From positions 372,001-436,000 of the forward strand of contig NZ_VTYQ01000001.1 of the NCBI RefSeq assembly GCF_013113835.1: 64,000 nt of DNA, in the 5' to 3' direction. A program made the translations under genes and the position numbers. The notes under the pieces are model-generated. The model did no database searches and was not told the DNA's origin. It saw only the letters and a list, made by a program, of their open reading frames with translations. Shown piece after piece: positions 1 through 7,929 of the stretch. Within the stretch, counting starts at the first letter, position 1. Each line of letters begins with the position of its first letter. The DNA is from Vibrio sp. RE88 (GTDB lineage: Bacteria; Pseudomonadota; Gammaproteobacteria; Enterobacterales; Vibrionaceae).

Positions 1-1436
1 TAATGCCAGACACTTTTATCGTCCGGGAGCGTAATCTTGCTTTGTGTGTCTTGCATCCAAGAAAACTTATCCGCTCTTTCTCGTTCATGCTGTGAGAATA
101 TTTCGTGATGGTTCATGACCTCACTACGCCAAGGTGACTCCAGATAGTCCTTTTCAGAAACAAAACCTGTCATGTACTTTTCATCCATCACTTCTTTGGC
201 GAGTTGATGAATCATAGAGTAGCTATCTTTAGTGACGTCTGTATACCAGTCAGAAGGGTGCTTTGCGATAACGCGCTCAAAGTGTTTACGTTTGTTTTCT
301 AAGTAAACCTTGGCTTCTCTTGGTTTGAATGCCGAGAAATCAATCTCTTCACCTTTGGATAGCTCTTCGAGCAGTTGGCTGTAGAATGAATTGGATACGC
401 TCAGAGCGCCATCACTCCCACTGCCGTCAATGGTGATAAGAGGGCTTTCTTCTGCATTTTTTGGGGCAATCTTTTTTAAGAAAAACTCAGGCGGTTTTTC
501 TACGGAAAATAGCTCTATGTGGACTCGGTTATCTTCTTTCTTGGTGGCGTGGGCATCGTTACTGTACTCGTGAAGCCCCATATAGCCCAGTTCGTCCCCC
601 GCTTTCACTTCGATAGCGCCAAAGTCGATGTTGAGTGGTAAGGGGAGTCCCAGTGTTACGACGCTGCCATCGCGTAATGAGGCGGCATTTTTAGACATCC
701 ACTCTGGTTCAGAGACAGGTTCTGGGACCATCACAGAGGTGTTGTTAAGAATATCGAAATCGCTGTCTTTGCCTGCCGCAAACCAGACGATTTTGCCTTT
801 CATTTTCTTTTCGCTAGATGAAGGGGAGTCACCCAATTGAACAACGCGGCACTTAATCATCTTATAAGTGTGGTCCCCAATTTCAAACTCTACGGTTTCT
901 TGCTCTTCTGCATGCAAATACTCCAAAATCGTACCGCTTGACATAGAGACTTTGCTTTCCACTTTCCCTCTTTCAGGAGCACCACCAAGTTTAAACGTTC
1001 GGACGTTCCACCCATCGTCAACCAACTTATAGCGAGTCGTCAGCGATGAATTAGCCCCGATATCGGATGGCGGAGCAAGATGCATGTAGAGAGAGTACAG
1101 TTTAAAGACTTCGTCATCTTTCTCAGGGTTTTTGTGTTCATGTTCCAGTAGAACGAAGTTGTTACTGTATTTGAGCTCTTGGTCTTTGTATGTGGTGGTT
1201 TGGTAATCAGCGTGAATACGATAAGCGACAATTTTCCCGTCCATCATTGCCTGGATAGGTCTTAATCCTTTACCCCAAGGCACCATCTTGGACGTCAAGT
1301 GGACACCACTGTGCCAACCATAACCTTGCCCTAAGAGGTAACGGCCGCTCTTAACTTGGTCGAACAGTTTAGCGAAATCACTAAGTGTATGATAGGGCTC
1401 GCCATTTCTTTGTGTTATAGGAAAAACTGTATCCAT
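1..1436 (-). CDS. M23-peptidase-like protein of a T6SS-type cargo module (partial, C-terminus beyond left edge)
   Basis: The reading frame opens at the ATG complementary to 1434-1436 and stays open to base 1, giving 478 residues so far. An LytM/M23-like fold is visible: WHSGVHL (H42, H46) in the place of HxGxD, then an NNFVLLEHE strand, YMHLA (H119) in the place of YAHLS, and RVHIELF (H306) in the place of the HLHFE motif. The usual metal-ligand Asp is His here and the first His of HLH is Arg, so the site is altered and activity is uncertain. A long insertion separates the H119 and H306 motifs. It begins 11 bp after the DUF4150 gene on the same strand, so the two are almost certainly co-transcribed. 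Inference: a cell-wall-targeting or structural effector loaded on the PAAR-like spike tip. The missing C-terminus prevents a firmer call. Confidence 0.72.
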   Translation of the reverse strand, partial: MDTVFPITQRNGEPYHTLSDFAKLFDQVKSGRYLLGQGYGWHSGVHLTSKMVPWGKGLRPIQAMMDGKIVAYRIHADYQTTTYKDQELKYSNNFVLLEHEHKNPEKDDEVFKLYSLYMHLAPPSDIGANSSLTTRYKLVDDGWNVRTFKLGGAPERGKVESKVSMSSGTILEYLHAEEQETVEFEIGDHTYKMIKCRVVQLGDSPSSSEKKMKGKIVWFAAGKDSDFDILNNTSVMVPEPVSEPEWMSKNAASLRDGSVVTLGLPLPLNIDFGAIEVKAGDELGYMGLHEYSNDAHATKKEDNRVHIELFSVEKPPEFFLKKIAPKNAEESPLITIDGSGSDGALSVSNSFYSQLLEELSKGEEIDFSAFKPREAKVYLENKRKHFERVIAKHPSDWYTDVTKDSYSMIHQLAKEVMDEKYMTGFVSEKDYLESPWRSEVMNHHEIFSQHERERADKFSWMQDTQSKITLPDDKSVWH

Positions 1437-1447
1437 GAGGTTATACC

Positions 1448-2905
1448 TTAATCTGAGAAAACGTCGTCAAAGACAATGAAAGAAGGACGGTTGAGGTTGT
1501 TGGCTTTGGTGTAGACAACGGCGTTGATTTCACCTGAGTTCGTTGCGAAACCTGATTGACCCGTGACATTCACGATGGTGCCAATCGCCATGCCTGAAAT
1601 GGTTAAAAGCTTATCGTTAGTCTGGGTGAGGATTTCACTGAAGACATCAGGAAGCGCACGAGACATCACTTTCATACCATCTCGATAGCCTTGAACGCCT
1701 TCTTGAACTGCGGTCAGAGAGCGAGCCTCAGCTTGCGCCTGAATAAACTCTAATCGCATGTCCAATGCAGCTATCAAGTCATCAATAAAGCCACAAAGCT
1801 GTTGGTTGATGAGTGTCCAAAGAACCAGTTGAAGGTGCTGTATGGTATTGCCTGTACCCAACAAACGTAGCTTGGCAAGCAGTTCAGAAGGCGGGTCCAG
1901 AAGATCGGCCTGGAACAGGATGCGCAGGATATCGCCGTTCTCATGCACTTTCTCGAAAAGGAGTTCAAGCAGTGATTCGTACTTTTCTAGTGATTCAAGA
2001 TCTTCCTGAATGTGGAAAAGGGATGAAACGAAAGACTCGGAGAAATCGTTAGAATGATTTTTGCTGACGACATGGGGTGACAAGATTCGGCTTTGTTCGT
2101 AGACCATAGCTTTGAAATCATCATCGCTAAAAGAAGGCGAGAGCAAGATGCCCCAGTCATTGGCAACGCCAACTTTGTCTTCCCAAAACGGCGCTCTTCT
2201 TCCCGCGACAAAAGTACAAAAATCATGGGAGTCTTCGTATGTTTCTGTTGGGGCGTTTTCTGGCAATGTTGCGTTTGGAGCATAAGTGTCTGCGGTCTCT
2301 TTTAGCACCAGAATACACTCTTTTAGAGGTAAGCCGCTGACGGTGCCACAACCTGTTGCATCCAGCACACCTGCGCCAATTGGGCCACCGCCTGATTCTC
2401 TCAGCTCAAATGGTGCATTCGCGTAAGGCTGCCCATTTGGGTATTTGCAAGTAAGATCGAGTGTGTAAGTGCCTTCCTGATCCTCAGTGACAGAAACGGA
2501 AGGGTTTTGTACACCACCAAGGCACATGGTGTTGGCCATATTCATGGTCATTTGGTCCGTCAGGCGACAAACACCAATCCCTTCCATTGTGACGGTTGGG
2601 GAAGCAGAGATAAATTCAGCTTCGGACTCAATCGTGCCAGATGACACGCCTTTTTTATCACCACCGGCATCACCAGTACTTGCTGCAAATTTGCTGCCTT
2701 TGATGGCAATACTATTACCACCATCCATAGATACCGTTGTGGTCCCGCCGACAAGATCTGCCGACTTCGCATTGTTACCATATGGAATTGGGACAACGGA
2801 ATTACCTACTGTCGTCAAACAAACGTCGGGTAGAGTTGCATTTGCTTCCCCTCCCGATCCCTTGTGGACCACGCTCAGCCCATTTGCGCAAACTGTGACA
2901 CCCAT
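1448..2905 (-). CDS. PAAR-like DUF4150 protein with C-terminal extension
   Basis: 485 residues from the ATG at 2905, chosen because AGGA lies 7-8 bases upstream; an in-frame codon further upstream lacks a ribosome site. Residues about 1-135 match the DUF4150/Tox-PAAR pattern: MGVTVCANGLSVVH, then a glycine/serine-rich beta region with conserved Cys residues around VCLTTVGNSVVPIPY and GIGVCRLTDQM. These proteins sharpen the VgrG spike of type VI secretion systems and carry or recruit effectors. A small beta-sandwich-like segment (about 145-205) follows, then a mainly helical region to the end with no domain I recognise. The next gene downstream on the same strand is the M23-like protein. No VgrG or core T6SS gene lies in the window, so this is an orphan or edge module here. 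Confidence 0.82.
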   Translation of the reverse strand: MGVTVCANGLSVVHKGSGGEANATLPDVCLTTVGNSVVPIPYGNNAKSADLVGGTTTVSMDGGNSIAIKGSKFAASTGDAGGDKKGVSSGTIESEAEFISASPTVTMEGIGVCRLTDQMTMNMANTMCLGGVQNPSVSVTEDQEGTYTLDLTCKYPNGQPYANAPFELRESGGGPIGAGVLDATGCGTVSGLPLKECILVLKETADTYAPNATLPENAPTETYEDSHDFCTFVAGRRAPFWEDKVGVANDWGILLSPSFSDDDFKAMVYEQSRILSPHVVSKNHSNDFSESFVSSLFHIQEDLESLEKYESLLELLFEKVHENGDILRILFQADLLDPPSELLAKLRLLGTGNTIQHLQLVLWTLINQQLCGFIDDLIAALDMRLEFIQAQAEARSLTAVQEGVQGYRDGMKVMSRALPDVFSEILTQTNDKLLTISGMAIGTIVNVTGQSGFATNSGEINAVVYTKANNLNRPSFIVFDDVFSD

Positions 2906-2964
2906 GATGCATCCTGAATCAACAAAAAAGATAAGCAATGATATAAAATAAAGCGCACATCAAT

Positions 2965-2980
2965 CTAACCAAAAGGTTAG
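2965..2980. promoter_or_regulatory. Short dyad upstream of the DUF4150 gene
   Basis: CTAACC and GGTTAG are separated by AAAA, about 60 bases upstream of the DUF4150 start. It could be a small operator or part of the leader. Nothing else supports a function. Confidence 0.25.
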
Positions 2981-3103
2981 TTAAAATGAACGGTTTGCCG
3001 TTCTAAATGACTAAATTGAAAGGTTTTGGCTGAATGTCTCACAAAAAGGTAGGGTCCACACTGTGGAGCTCGTCAATACTGGGGGCCGCATGACATGTAG
3101 ACG

Positions 3104-3123
3104 ATCGAATGTTAACGTTCGAT
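3104..3123. promoter_or_regulatory. 20-bp inverted repeat upstream of the AAA ATPase
   Basis: ATCGAATGTTAACGTTCGAT is symmetric around GTTAAC except for one T/C pair. It sits about 50 bases before the ATPase start, in the promoter position, and looks like a dimeric regulator site. The regulator is unknown. Confidence 0.4.
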
Positions 3124-3171
3124 TAATAGTTTTTCAATATGTGTTTTATTTAATTTAAACGAGATGTGAAT

Positions 3172-4335
3172 ATGATTACAGCGTTGGCGATCAATAATTA
3201 TCGTTCGATTCTAAATCTGGTTATTCCACTAGGCAGATTGAATGTGATAACGGGCGCCAATGGCACCGGTAAATCCAACTTGTATAAAGCACTTCGTTTG
3301 TTGGCGGATACAGCGCAAGGTGGTGTGGTGTCTGCGCTCGCGACTGAAGGTGGCCTAGATTCAACTTTCTGGGCGGGGCCGGAAAAGATAACCAACTCGA
3401 TGAAGCGAGGCGAACATGCCATTGAAGCGACAGTAAGGCAGAAGGTCAAACGCCTCAAGCTTGGCTTTGCAACTGAAGAGTTCAGCTACGCGATTTCTTT
3501 AGGTTTACCCGCGCCGACTATGTCAATGTTTGGGTTTGACCCAGAGATTAAACGTGAATGTATTTGGAATGGTCCGTTGTATCGACCAGCCAGTGCGTTG
3601 ATAGACCGAAATGGGCCCGCGATTAAAGCGCGTGAAGGACGAAAATGGCAAGTCATTTCAAGCCACATTGCCACTTATCATAGCCTGTTTGATCAAATTG
3701 CCGACCCAATGGCAACGCCAGAGGCGTTTATGCTGCGGGAAACAATTCGCGGCTGGCGTTTTTATGATCATTTCAGAACCGACAAAGACGCTCCCGCCAG
3801 ACAACCTCAGCTTGGGACTCGTACTCCGGTTTTGCACCATGACGGCCGCGATCTGGCCGCTGCCTTACAGACCATTATCGAAATTGGTGACAAAGAGGTG
3901 CTGTATAAGGCAATTGACTATGCCTTTCCCGGCGCCAGCATCCGTATCGTGAATCAGGCTGATGGTCGATTCTCGTTGGAGTTTTCCCAGCATGGCCTTT
4001 TAAGGCCATTGAGTGGCGCTGAGTTGTCTGATGGGACTTTGCGTTATTTGCTGTGGGTGGCCGCTCTTCTTACGCCTCGACCACCAAGCTTGATGATTCT
4101 CAATGAGCCAGAAACCAGCCTTCATCCAGATCTGTTGCCTGCTTTAGCGCGTTTAATTTCTCACGCAGCTGAGAATACTCAGGTCTGGGTTGTGTCTCAT
4201 GCCCCACGTTTGATTGCGGCGTTGGCTGAGCATCCAGAATGCAATGCTATTCAACTGGACAAGGAATTTGGTCAGACGATTATTCCGGGTTTGGACTCTC
4301 TTTCATCTCCAAATTGGTACTGGCCTGATTCTTAA
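3172..4335 (+). CDS. AAA family ATPase (RecF/SMC-like, COG4637 type)
   Basis: 387 residues from the ATG at 3172; a GTG two codons earlier is possible, but GAGA is better spaced for the ATG. Walker A GANGTGKSN is at about 28-36, following an ALAINNYRSI start typical of ABC/SMC-like predicted ATPases. Walker B is LMILNEPETSLHP near 307-319, where ILNE replaces the more usual LLDE, and a VVSHAPRL switch histidine lies near 345. No TOPRIM nuclease domain (as in OLD proteins) is visible and no partner gene lies next door, so this is the solitary ATPase type and not a recognisable OLD/Gabija-like defence pair. Role unknown, perhaps DNA maintenance. Confidence 0.8.
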   Translation: MITALAINNYRSILNLVIPLGRLNVITGANGTGKSNLYKALRLLADTAQGGVVSALATEGGLDSTFWAGPEKITNSMKRGEHAIEATVRQKVKRLKLGFATEEFSYAISLGLPAPTMSMFGFDPEIKRECIWNGPLYRPASALIDRNGPAIKAREGRKWQVISSHIATYHSLFDQIADPMATPEAFMLRETIRGWRFYDHFRTDKDAPARQPQLGTRTPVLHHDGRDLAAALQTIIEIGDKEVLYKAIDYAFPGASIRIVNQADGRFSLEFSQHGLLRPLSGAELSDGTLRYLLWVAALLTPRPPSLMILNEPETSLHPDLLPALARLISHAAENTQVWVVSHAPRLIAALAEHPECNAIQLDKEFGQTIIPGLDSLSSPNWYWPDS

Positions 4336-4469
4336 ACAGAAAAACTCTTAGTGTATTTTTCTACCCCAAAAGGGGCATAAATAATGGTCAATGTTCCTCT
4401 CGTTAAACCACAATCGCGACTAAACTCAAAGTTACGTTCAATGAAAAGTGGTCTTTACGGGAGGACATA

Positions 4470-5225
4470 ATGACAACCCAGAACATTCAGCACTTTTTTC
4501 ATCCTGAGTCCGGTAGCTTGAGTTATGTGGTGGCCGATGCGGACACTAATGAGGCGATAGTGATTGATCCAGTTGCCGATTATGATGAAGAACACTGTAA
4601 GATAAGCTTTGAATCTGCGCAGCAAATTATTGATCACGTTGAGCAAAATCAACTTCATGTCACCGCGATTCTTGAAACGCATATCCACGCTGATCACTTG
4701 TCGGGTTCGTTCTATCTCAGTAAAGAACTACAAGCGCCAATCTACATCTCAGATCATGTCAAAGAGGTATACGCTAGCTGCAAGGATGATCTGTCACTTA
4801 CTGATCTTTATCATTTTGAGCATTTCTTGTTGGAAAATGAGCAGCTGGATTTTGGTCATTCTCATATAGAAGTGTTGGAAACCCCCGGCCATCCGCCATC
4901 TGATCTGACATTCAAAATTGGTGACGCGTTGTTCGTGGGGGATTCACATCTTCATTCAAGGGAAGGGCTATCGGTTGAAGATAGCGACCCGACGTTTGAA
5001 TCATTCTCTAAGATTTATGAGCTCAAAGATTCGACCGAAGTGTACCTGTGCCATAACGAACCAAGCAGTCCAGATGAGTTGGTTTATAAGACGACACTTG
5101 GTGATGAGTTGCACGATCAGAGCTCCGCTCTTCAACCTAGCGCCAGAAGCCCAAAGCTGCCGACCCCGAAACTGATCAGCTCCGCGTTAGAATATAACCT
5201 GACTGCGATGAGGCCACATATGTAG
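4470..5225 (+). CDS. MBL-fold metallo-hydrolase (glyoxalase II / persulfide dioxygenase-like)
   Basis: 251 residues with a strong GGGAGG ribosome site 7 bases before the ATG. The metallo-beta-lactamase signature is complete: HIHADH at 71-76, H141 in PGHPPS, D158 in VGDS and H195 in LCHNE. The opening (FHPESGSLSYVVAD... IDPVADY) resembles the ETHE1/persulfide dioxygenase and rhodanese-linked subgroup. The segment after VGDS lacks the usual mono-iron-enzyme sequence, so the substrate may differ. It stands alone, with about 130 bp on either side. Likely cytoplasmic; substrate not assignable from sequence. Confidence 0.85.
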   Translation: MTTQNIQHFFHPESGSLSYVVADADTNEAIVIDPVADYDEEHCKISFESAQQIIDHVEQNQLHVTAILETHIHADHLSGSFYLSKELQAPIYISDHVKEVYASCKDDLSLTDLYHFEHFLLENEQLDFGHSHIEVLETPGHPPSDLTFKIGDALFVGDSHLHSREGLSVEDSDPTFESFSKIYELKDSTEVYLCHNEPSSPDELVYKTTLGDELHDQSSALQPSARSPKLPTPKLISSALEYNLTAMRPHM

Positions 5226-5344
5226 ATGGAATTGCCTCCATCTTATTGACTTTATTGCGTATTAAAATTCATCACCAGATAACATTGATGTCATGAATGC
5301 TGTGTTAAATCGTCCGCGTGTTTAACTCGACAGGAATAACAATC

Positions 5345-6712
5345 ATGACAAAAGAAATAATTACGTTACGTTGGCTGCTACCGCTACTTTTCATCTTTGC
5401 CACCACTGCGCAGGCCAGCAATAAGAAGGTATTGCTGGTTGGCATTGATGGCATGCAGTTCGACCATATCGCTAAATTGCCGACCCCTGCTTTTGATCGT
5501 CTCCAGATCACGAAAGCTTATGCCGGAGGCGTAAAAGGGCGATTTAGTGAACAGAAGACCAGTAGTGGCCCGGGGTGGACAACTATTCTAACTGGTGTTT
5601 GGGTCAACAAACACGGCATTTCAAGTAATAGTGTCGGCCCCGCTGATGCTGACTGGCCGAGTATCTTTCGTCAGGTTCACAATGCCAATGACCAAGCTCA
5701 GATGTACTCATTTTCGACCTGGGGAACCATCAATACACTCTATTTCCCAGCAGATATGCCTCTGTTAGCAGCCCATTCTGAAGGGGGCGGTGACGATTAC
5801 AGTGTGAATCGAACGCTGGAAGTCCTGAGTTCTCAAAATCCAGATTTTATCTTTGTTCACTTGGATGAACCTGATGGTGCAGGTCATAGCCATGGCTGGG
5901 GTGACGAGTACGACAAATCAATTACAGACAGCGATGCTAGACTGGGTAAGCTGTTGGATGCGGTTGAGAAACGTCAGAGTGAGAAAAACGAAGACTGGCT
6001 GGTTCTGGTCACCACAGATCATGGCCGTAATGCCAGAACAGGTAGTGGTCATGGCAACCAGACCACGAGTGAAAAGACCATTTTTATTGCTTCCAACCAA
6101 CCTCTGCACAGCCGCTATCAGTCTTATATTTCGGTGGCGAACCAAGACTTTGACGGCCTGTATAACCTGCCAGCTCAAACCTTTATCGTGCCAACGATTT
6201 TAGAGTTTCTCGGTATCAAGCAAAACCGATTACGTCTTGACGGCTTTCCTCTTGTTGGTGATATAGAGGCGCAGAAAGTCTATGCCATGATTGAAAGTAA
6301 GCGTTGTGGTTTTGAGTGGGATGCAGACAAGGGCTCACCGATAGCGCTAGCCAGTTACGAGCACGTGGCAAAATTTGATTGTAATGGCTCAGCGGATCCT
6401 GTGCAGATAGAAGACGGTTACGTCTATGCCAATATTTATGGCTCTTCCTGCGGATTGCAATGGCATGCCGCCAAAGGTACGCCAAGCCCAATGGGCAGCA
6501 ATGAACATATAGCCAAGTTTGATTGCAGCAATGAGGGTGACCCGTTGTCTATTAGTAGCAGCTACATTTACAGCCTGATTGAGAGCAACCAGTGCGGTTT
6601 TGAATGGAATGCGAAAAGTGGTGTGCCGATGACGTTAGAGGGTTACGAGCATGTCGCTAAGTTTGATTGTGATGGTAACGCGGACCCACTCAGCTTCGAA
6701 GCAATGCGTTAA
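5345..6712 (+). CDS. Secreted alkaline-phosphatase-superfamily enzyme with three C-terminal CGFEW repeats
   Basis: 455 residues from the ATG at 5345, preceded by AGGA; an earlier in-frame start would bury the signal peptide (about 1-24, ending TTAQA). The nucleotide pyrophosphatase/phosphodiesterase-type core runs to about 305: D35 in VGIDGM, the nucleophile region SSGPGWTTILTG near 73-84, D174/D177 and H181 in HLDEPDGAGH, D225-H226 in TTDHG, and H236. After it come three tandem units with an exact 48-residue period, each with a CGFEW-like motif and a KFDC motif: cysteines 321/346, 369/394 and 417/442. The pairing suggests a disulfide in each repeat. Such tails often bind a surface or polymer, but I do not recognise this repeat family. 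Probably periplasmic or secreted phosphodiesterase/phosphatase. Confidence 0.85.
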   Translation: MTKEIITLRWLLPLLFIFATTAQASNKKVLLVGIDGMQFDHIAKLPTPAFDRLQITKAYAGGVKGRFSEQKTSSGPGWTTILTGVWVNKHGISSNSVGPADADWPSIFRQVHNANDQAQMYSFSTWGTINTLYFPADMPLLAAHSEGGGDDYSVNRTLEVLSSQNPDFIFVHLDEPDGAGHSHGWGDEYDKSITDSDARLGKLLDAVEKRQSEKNEDWLVLVTTDHGRNARTGSGHGNQTTSEKTIFIASNQPLHSRYQSYISVANQDFDGLYNLPAQTFIVPTILEFLGIKQNRLRLDGFPLVGDIEAQKVYAMIESKRCGFEWDADKGSPIALASYEHVAKFDCNGSADPVQIEDGYVYANIYGSSCGLQWHAAKGTPSPMGSNEHIAKFDCSNEGDPLSISSSYIYSLIESNQCGFEWNAKSGVPMTLEGYEHVAKFDCDGNADPLSFEAMR

Positions 6713-6730
6713 CTAAACGATATGACGATT

Positions 6731-6757
6731 TGGCCTGAAGCATTTACGCTCAGGCCA
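6731..6757 (+). terminator. Stem-loop after the CGFEW-repeat phosphatase gene
   Basis: TGGCCTGA pairs with TCAGGCCA across an 11-base loop, between two convergent genes. The following T-run is weak (GTGTTTG), so termination may be partial. Confidence 0.5.
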
Positions 6758-6779
6758 GTGTTTGATGGTATGGCTGAAC

Positions 6780-7667
6780 TCAGCCTCCGGCGAGCGCGTT
6801 AGCTTCTAGAATCTTAATGAATTTGTTGACCGTTGGAGTGTAGACCGCTTCTCGCCGCGCTATCCACGATGATTGCCAGTAAATATTTGATTCTAGAGGA
6901 ATCTCAGCTAATTGTTGTTCTTGAATCTCGCGGGAAAAGAGCAGTCTGGGACCCGCGGTGAGAAAGTCTGATGTTTTCACCAGAGATTTCGATGTGGTGT
7001 AGTTATCGCAGGTTATCTGGACGAAATCGTTGTTGAACTGACTTGAGTGATAGCCTTTATGTGTGTTGCCAGCATCAGGAGCAATCACTGGGTACTGTTT
7101 AAGCTTATCCCAATTGGGTTTCTTGTCGCTAAACAACGGATGCTCTGGACGAGCGACAAACACAATGGGCGCACCTTGCACAGGGGCCGAGATGAGCTCA
7201 TTGGGTAAGTCATCAATGTTAAATGGCCCTACAGCGACATCGAGGTGGCCATCCAATGTCATCGTGAGAAGTTCACTCGCATTCGCGGTTTTGAGTAACG
7301 TCTTGACCTGACTGGTTTGCTCGACAAAGTCCAATAGGACTTTGGGAAAGTAAAGTTGCTCAATGATAGGCCCCACACCGATATTCAGCTTACCGCCTTC
7401 AAGAGAGGCAAGCCGTTCAACGTGTCGGCACATTGAATCCAATTTGGCCTGCACCAACTGTCCGTTTTTTATCAGGTAGTTAGTCACATCAGTCGGCTGC
7501 ATTCCTGAGCTATGACGGAAAAACAACTTTACATTCAGAGCCTGTTCCAGTCGTGAAATACGTTTGCTCAAAGTTGGCTGCGACATATAAAGCTCGTCAG
7601 CAGCCTTGTTGATACTGCCCAATTCTGTCACTTTCTGTAGTAGCTTTATATCCGAAACATCAAGCAT
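6780..7667 (-). CDS. LysR-family transcriptional regulator
   Basis: 295 residues from the ATG at 7667, which puts the winged helix-turn-helix (LLQKVTELGSINKAADELYMSQPTLSKRISRLE) at the usual distance from the N-terminus. GAGAAG lies just upstream. A LysR substrate-binding domain fills about 90-290. It is divergent from the coniferyl-aldehyde-type dehydrogenase gene across 262 bp, the standard arrangement for a LysR regulator and its target, so control of that gene is the natural inference. The inducer is unknown. Confidence 0.88.
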   Translation of the reverse strand: MLDVSDIKLLQKVTELGSINKAADELYMSQPTLSKRISRLEQALNVKLFFRHSSGMQPTDVTNYLIKNGQLVQAKLDSMCRHVERLASLEGGKLNIGVGPIIEQLYFPKVLLDFVEQTSQVKTLLKTANASELLTMTLDGHLDVAVGPFNIDDLPNELISAPVQGAPIVFVARPEHPLFSDKKPNWDKLKQYPVIAPDAGNTHKGYHSSQFNNDFVQITCDNYTTSKSLVKTSDFLTAGPRLLFSREIQEQQLAEIPLESNIYWQSSWIARREAVYTPTVNKFIKILEANALAGG

Positions 7668-7929
7668 AGTTCTTCTCTTTAATTGTCTACCACATAGCAC
7701 ATTAGGAAATGAGTCAATGTGGGTCGATATCAGGTTTCATGGCTATTGATTGTATGCCACTGGTACAGTTTGGCTAATGAAGGATCTTTCTAACACCGAC
7801 AAACTTTGCGCATAGCTCCAGTATAAACTTTGTTATTCCAATTTTTTGTAACGGATAAGAAAAATATTCAATTATTTTATTACTGTTCTCTTCGTATAAT
7901 TTGTGTAAATCAGATTGGAGGACAGAGTT

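Noticed and set aside
2487..2951. Long plus-strand frame antisense to the DUF4150 gene
   Set aside because: It mirrors codon structure of the real gene and carries no recognisable domain or ribosome site.
3166..3171. GTG start of the AAA ATPase
   Set aside because: The ATG two codons later is better spaced from the GAGA ribosome-site candidate.
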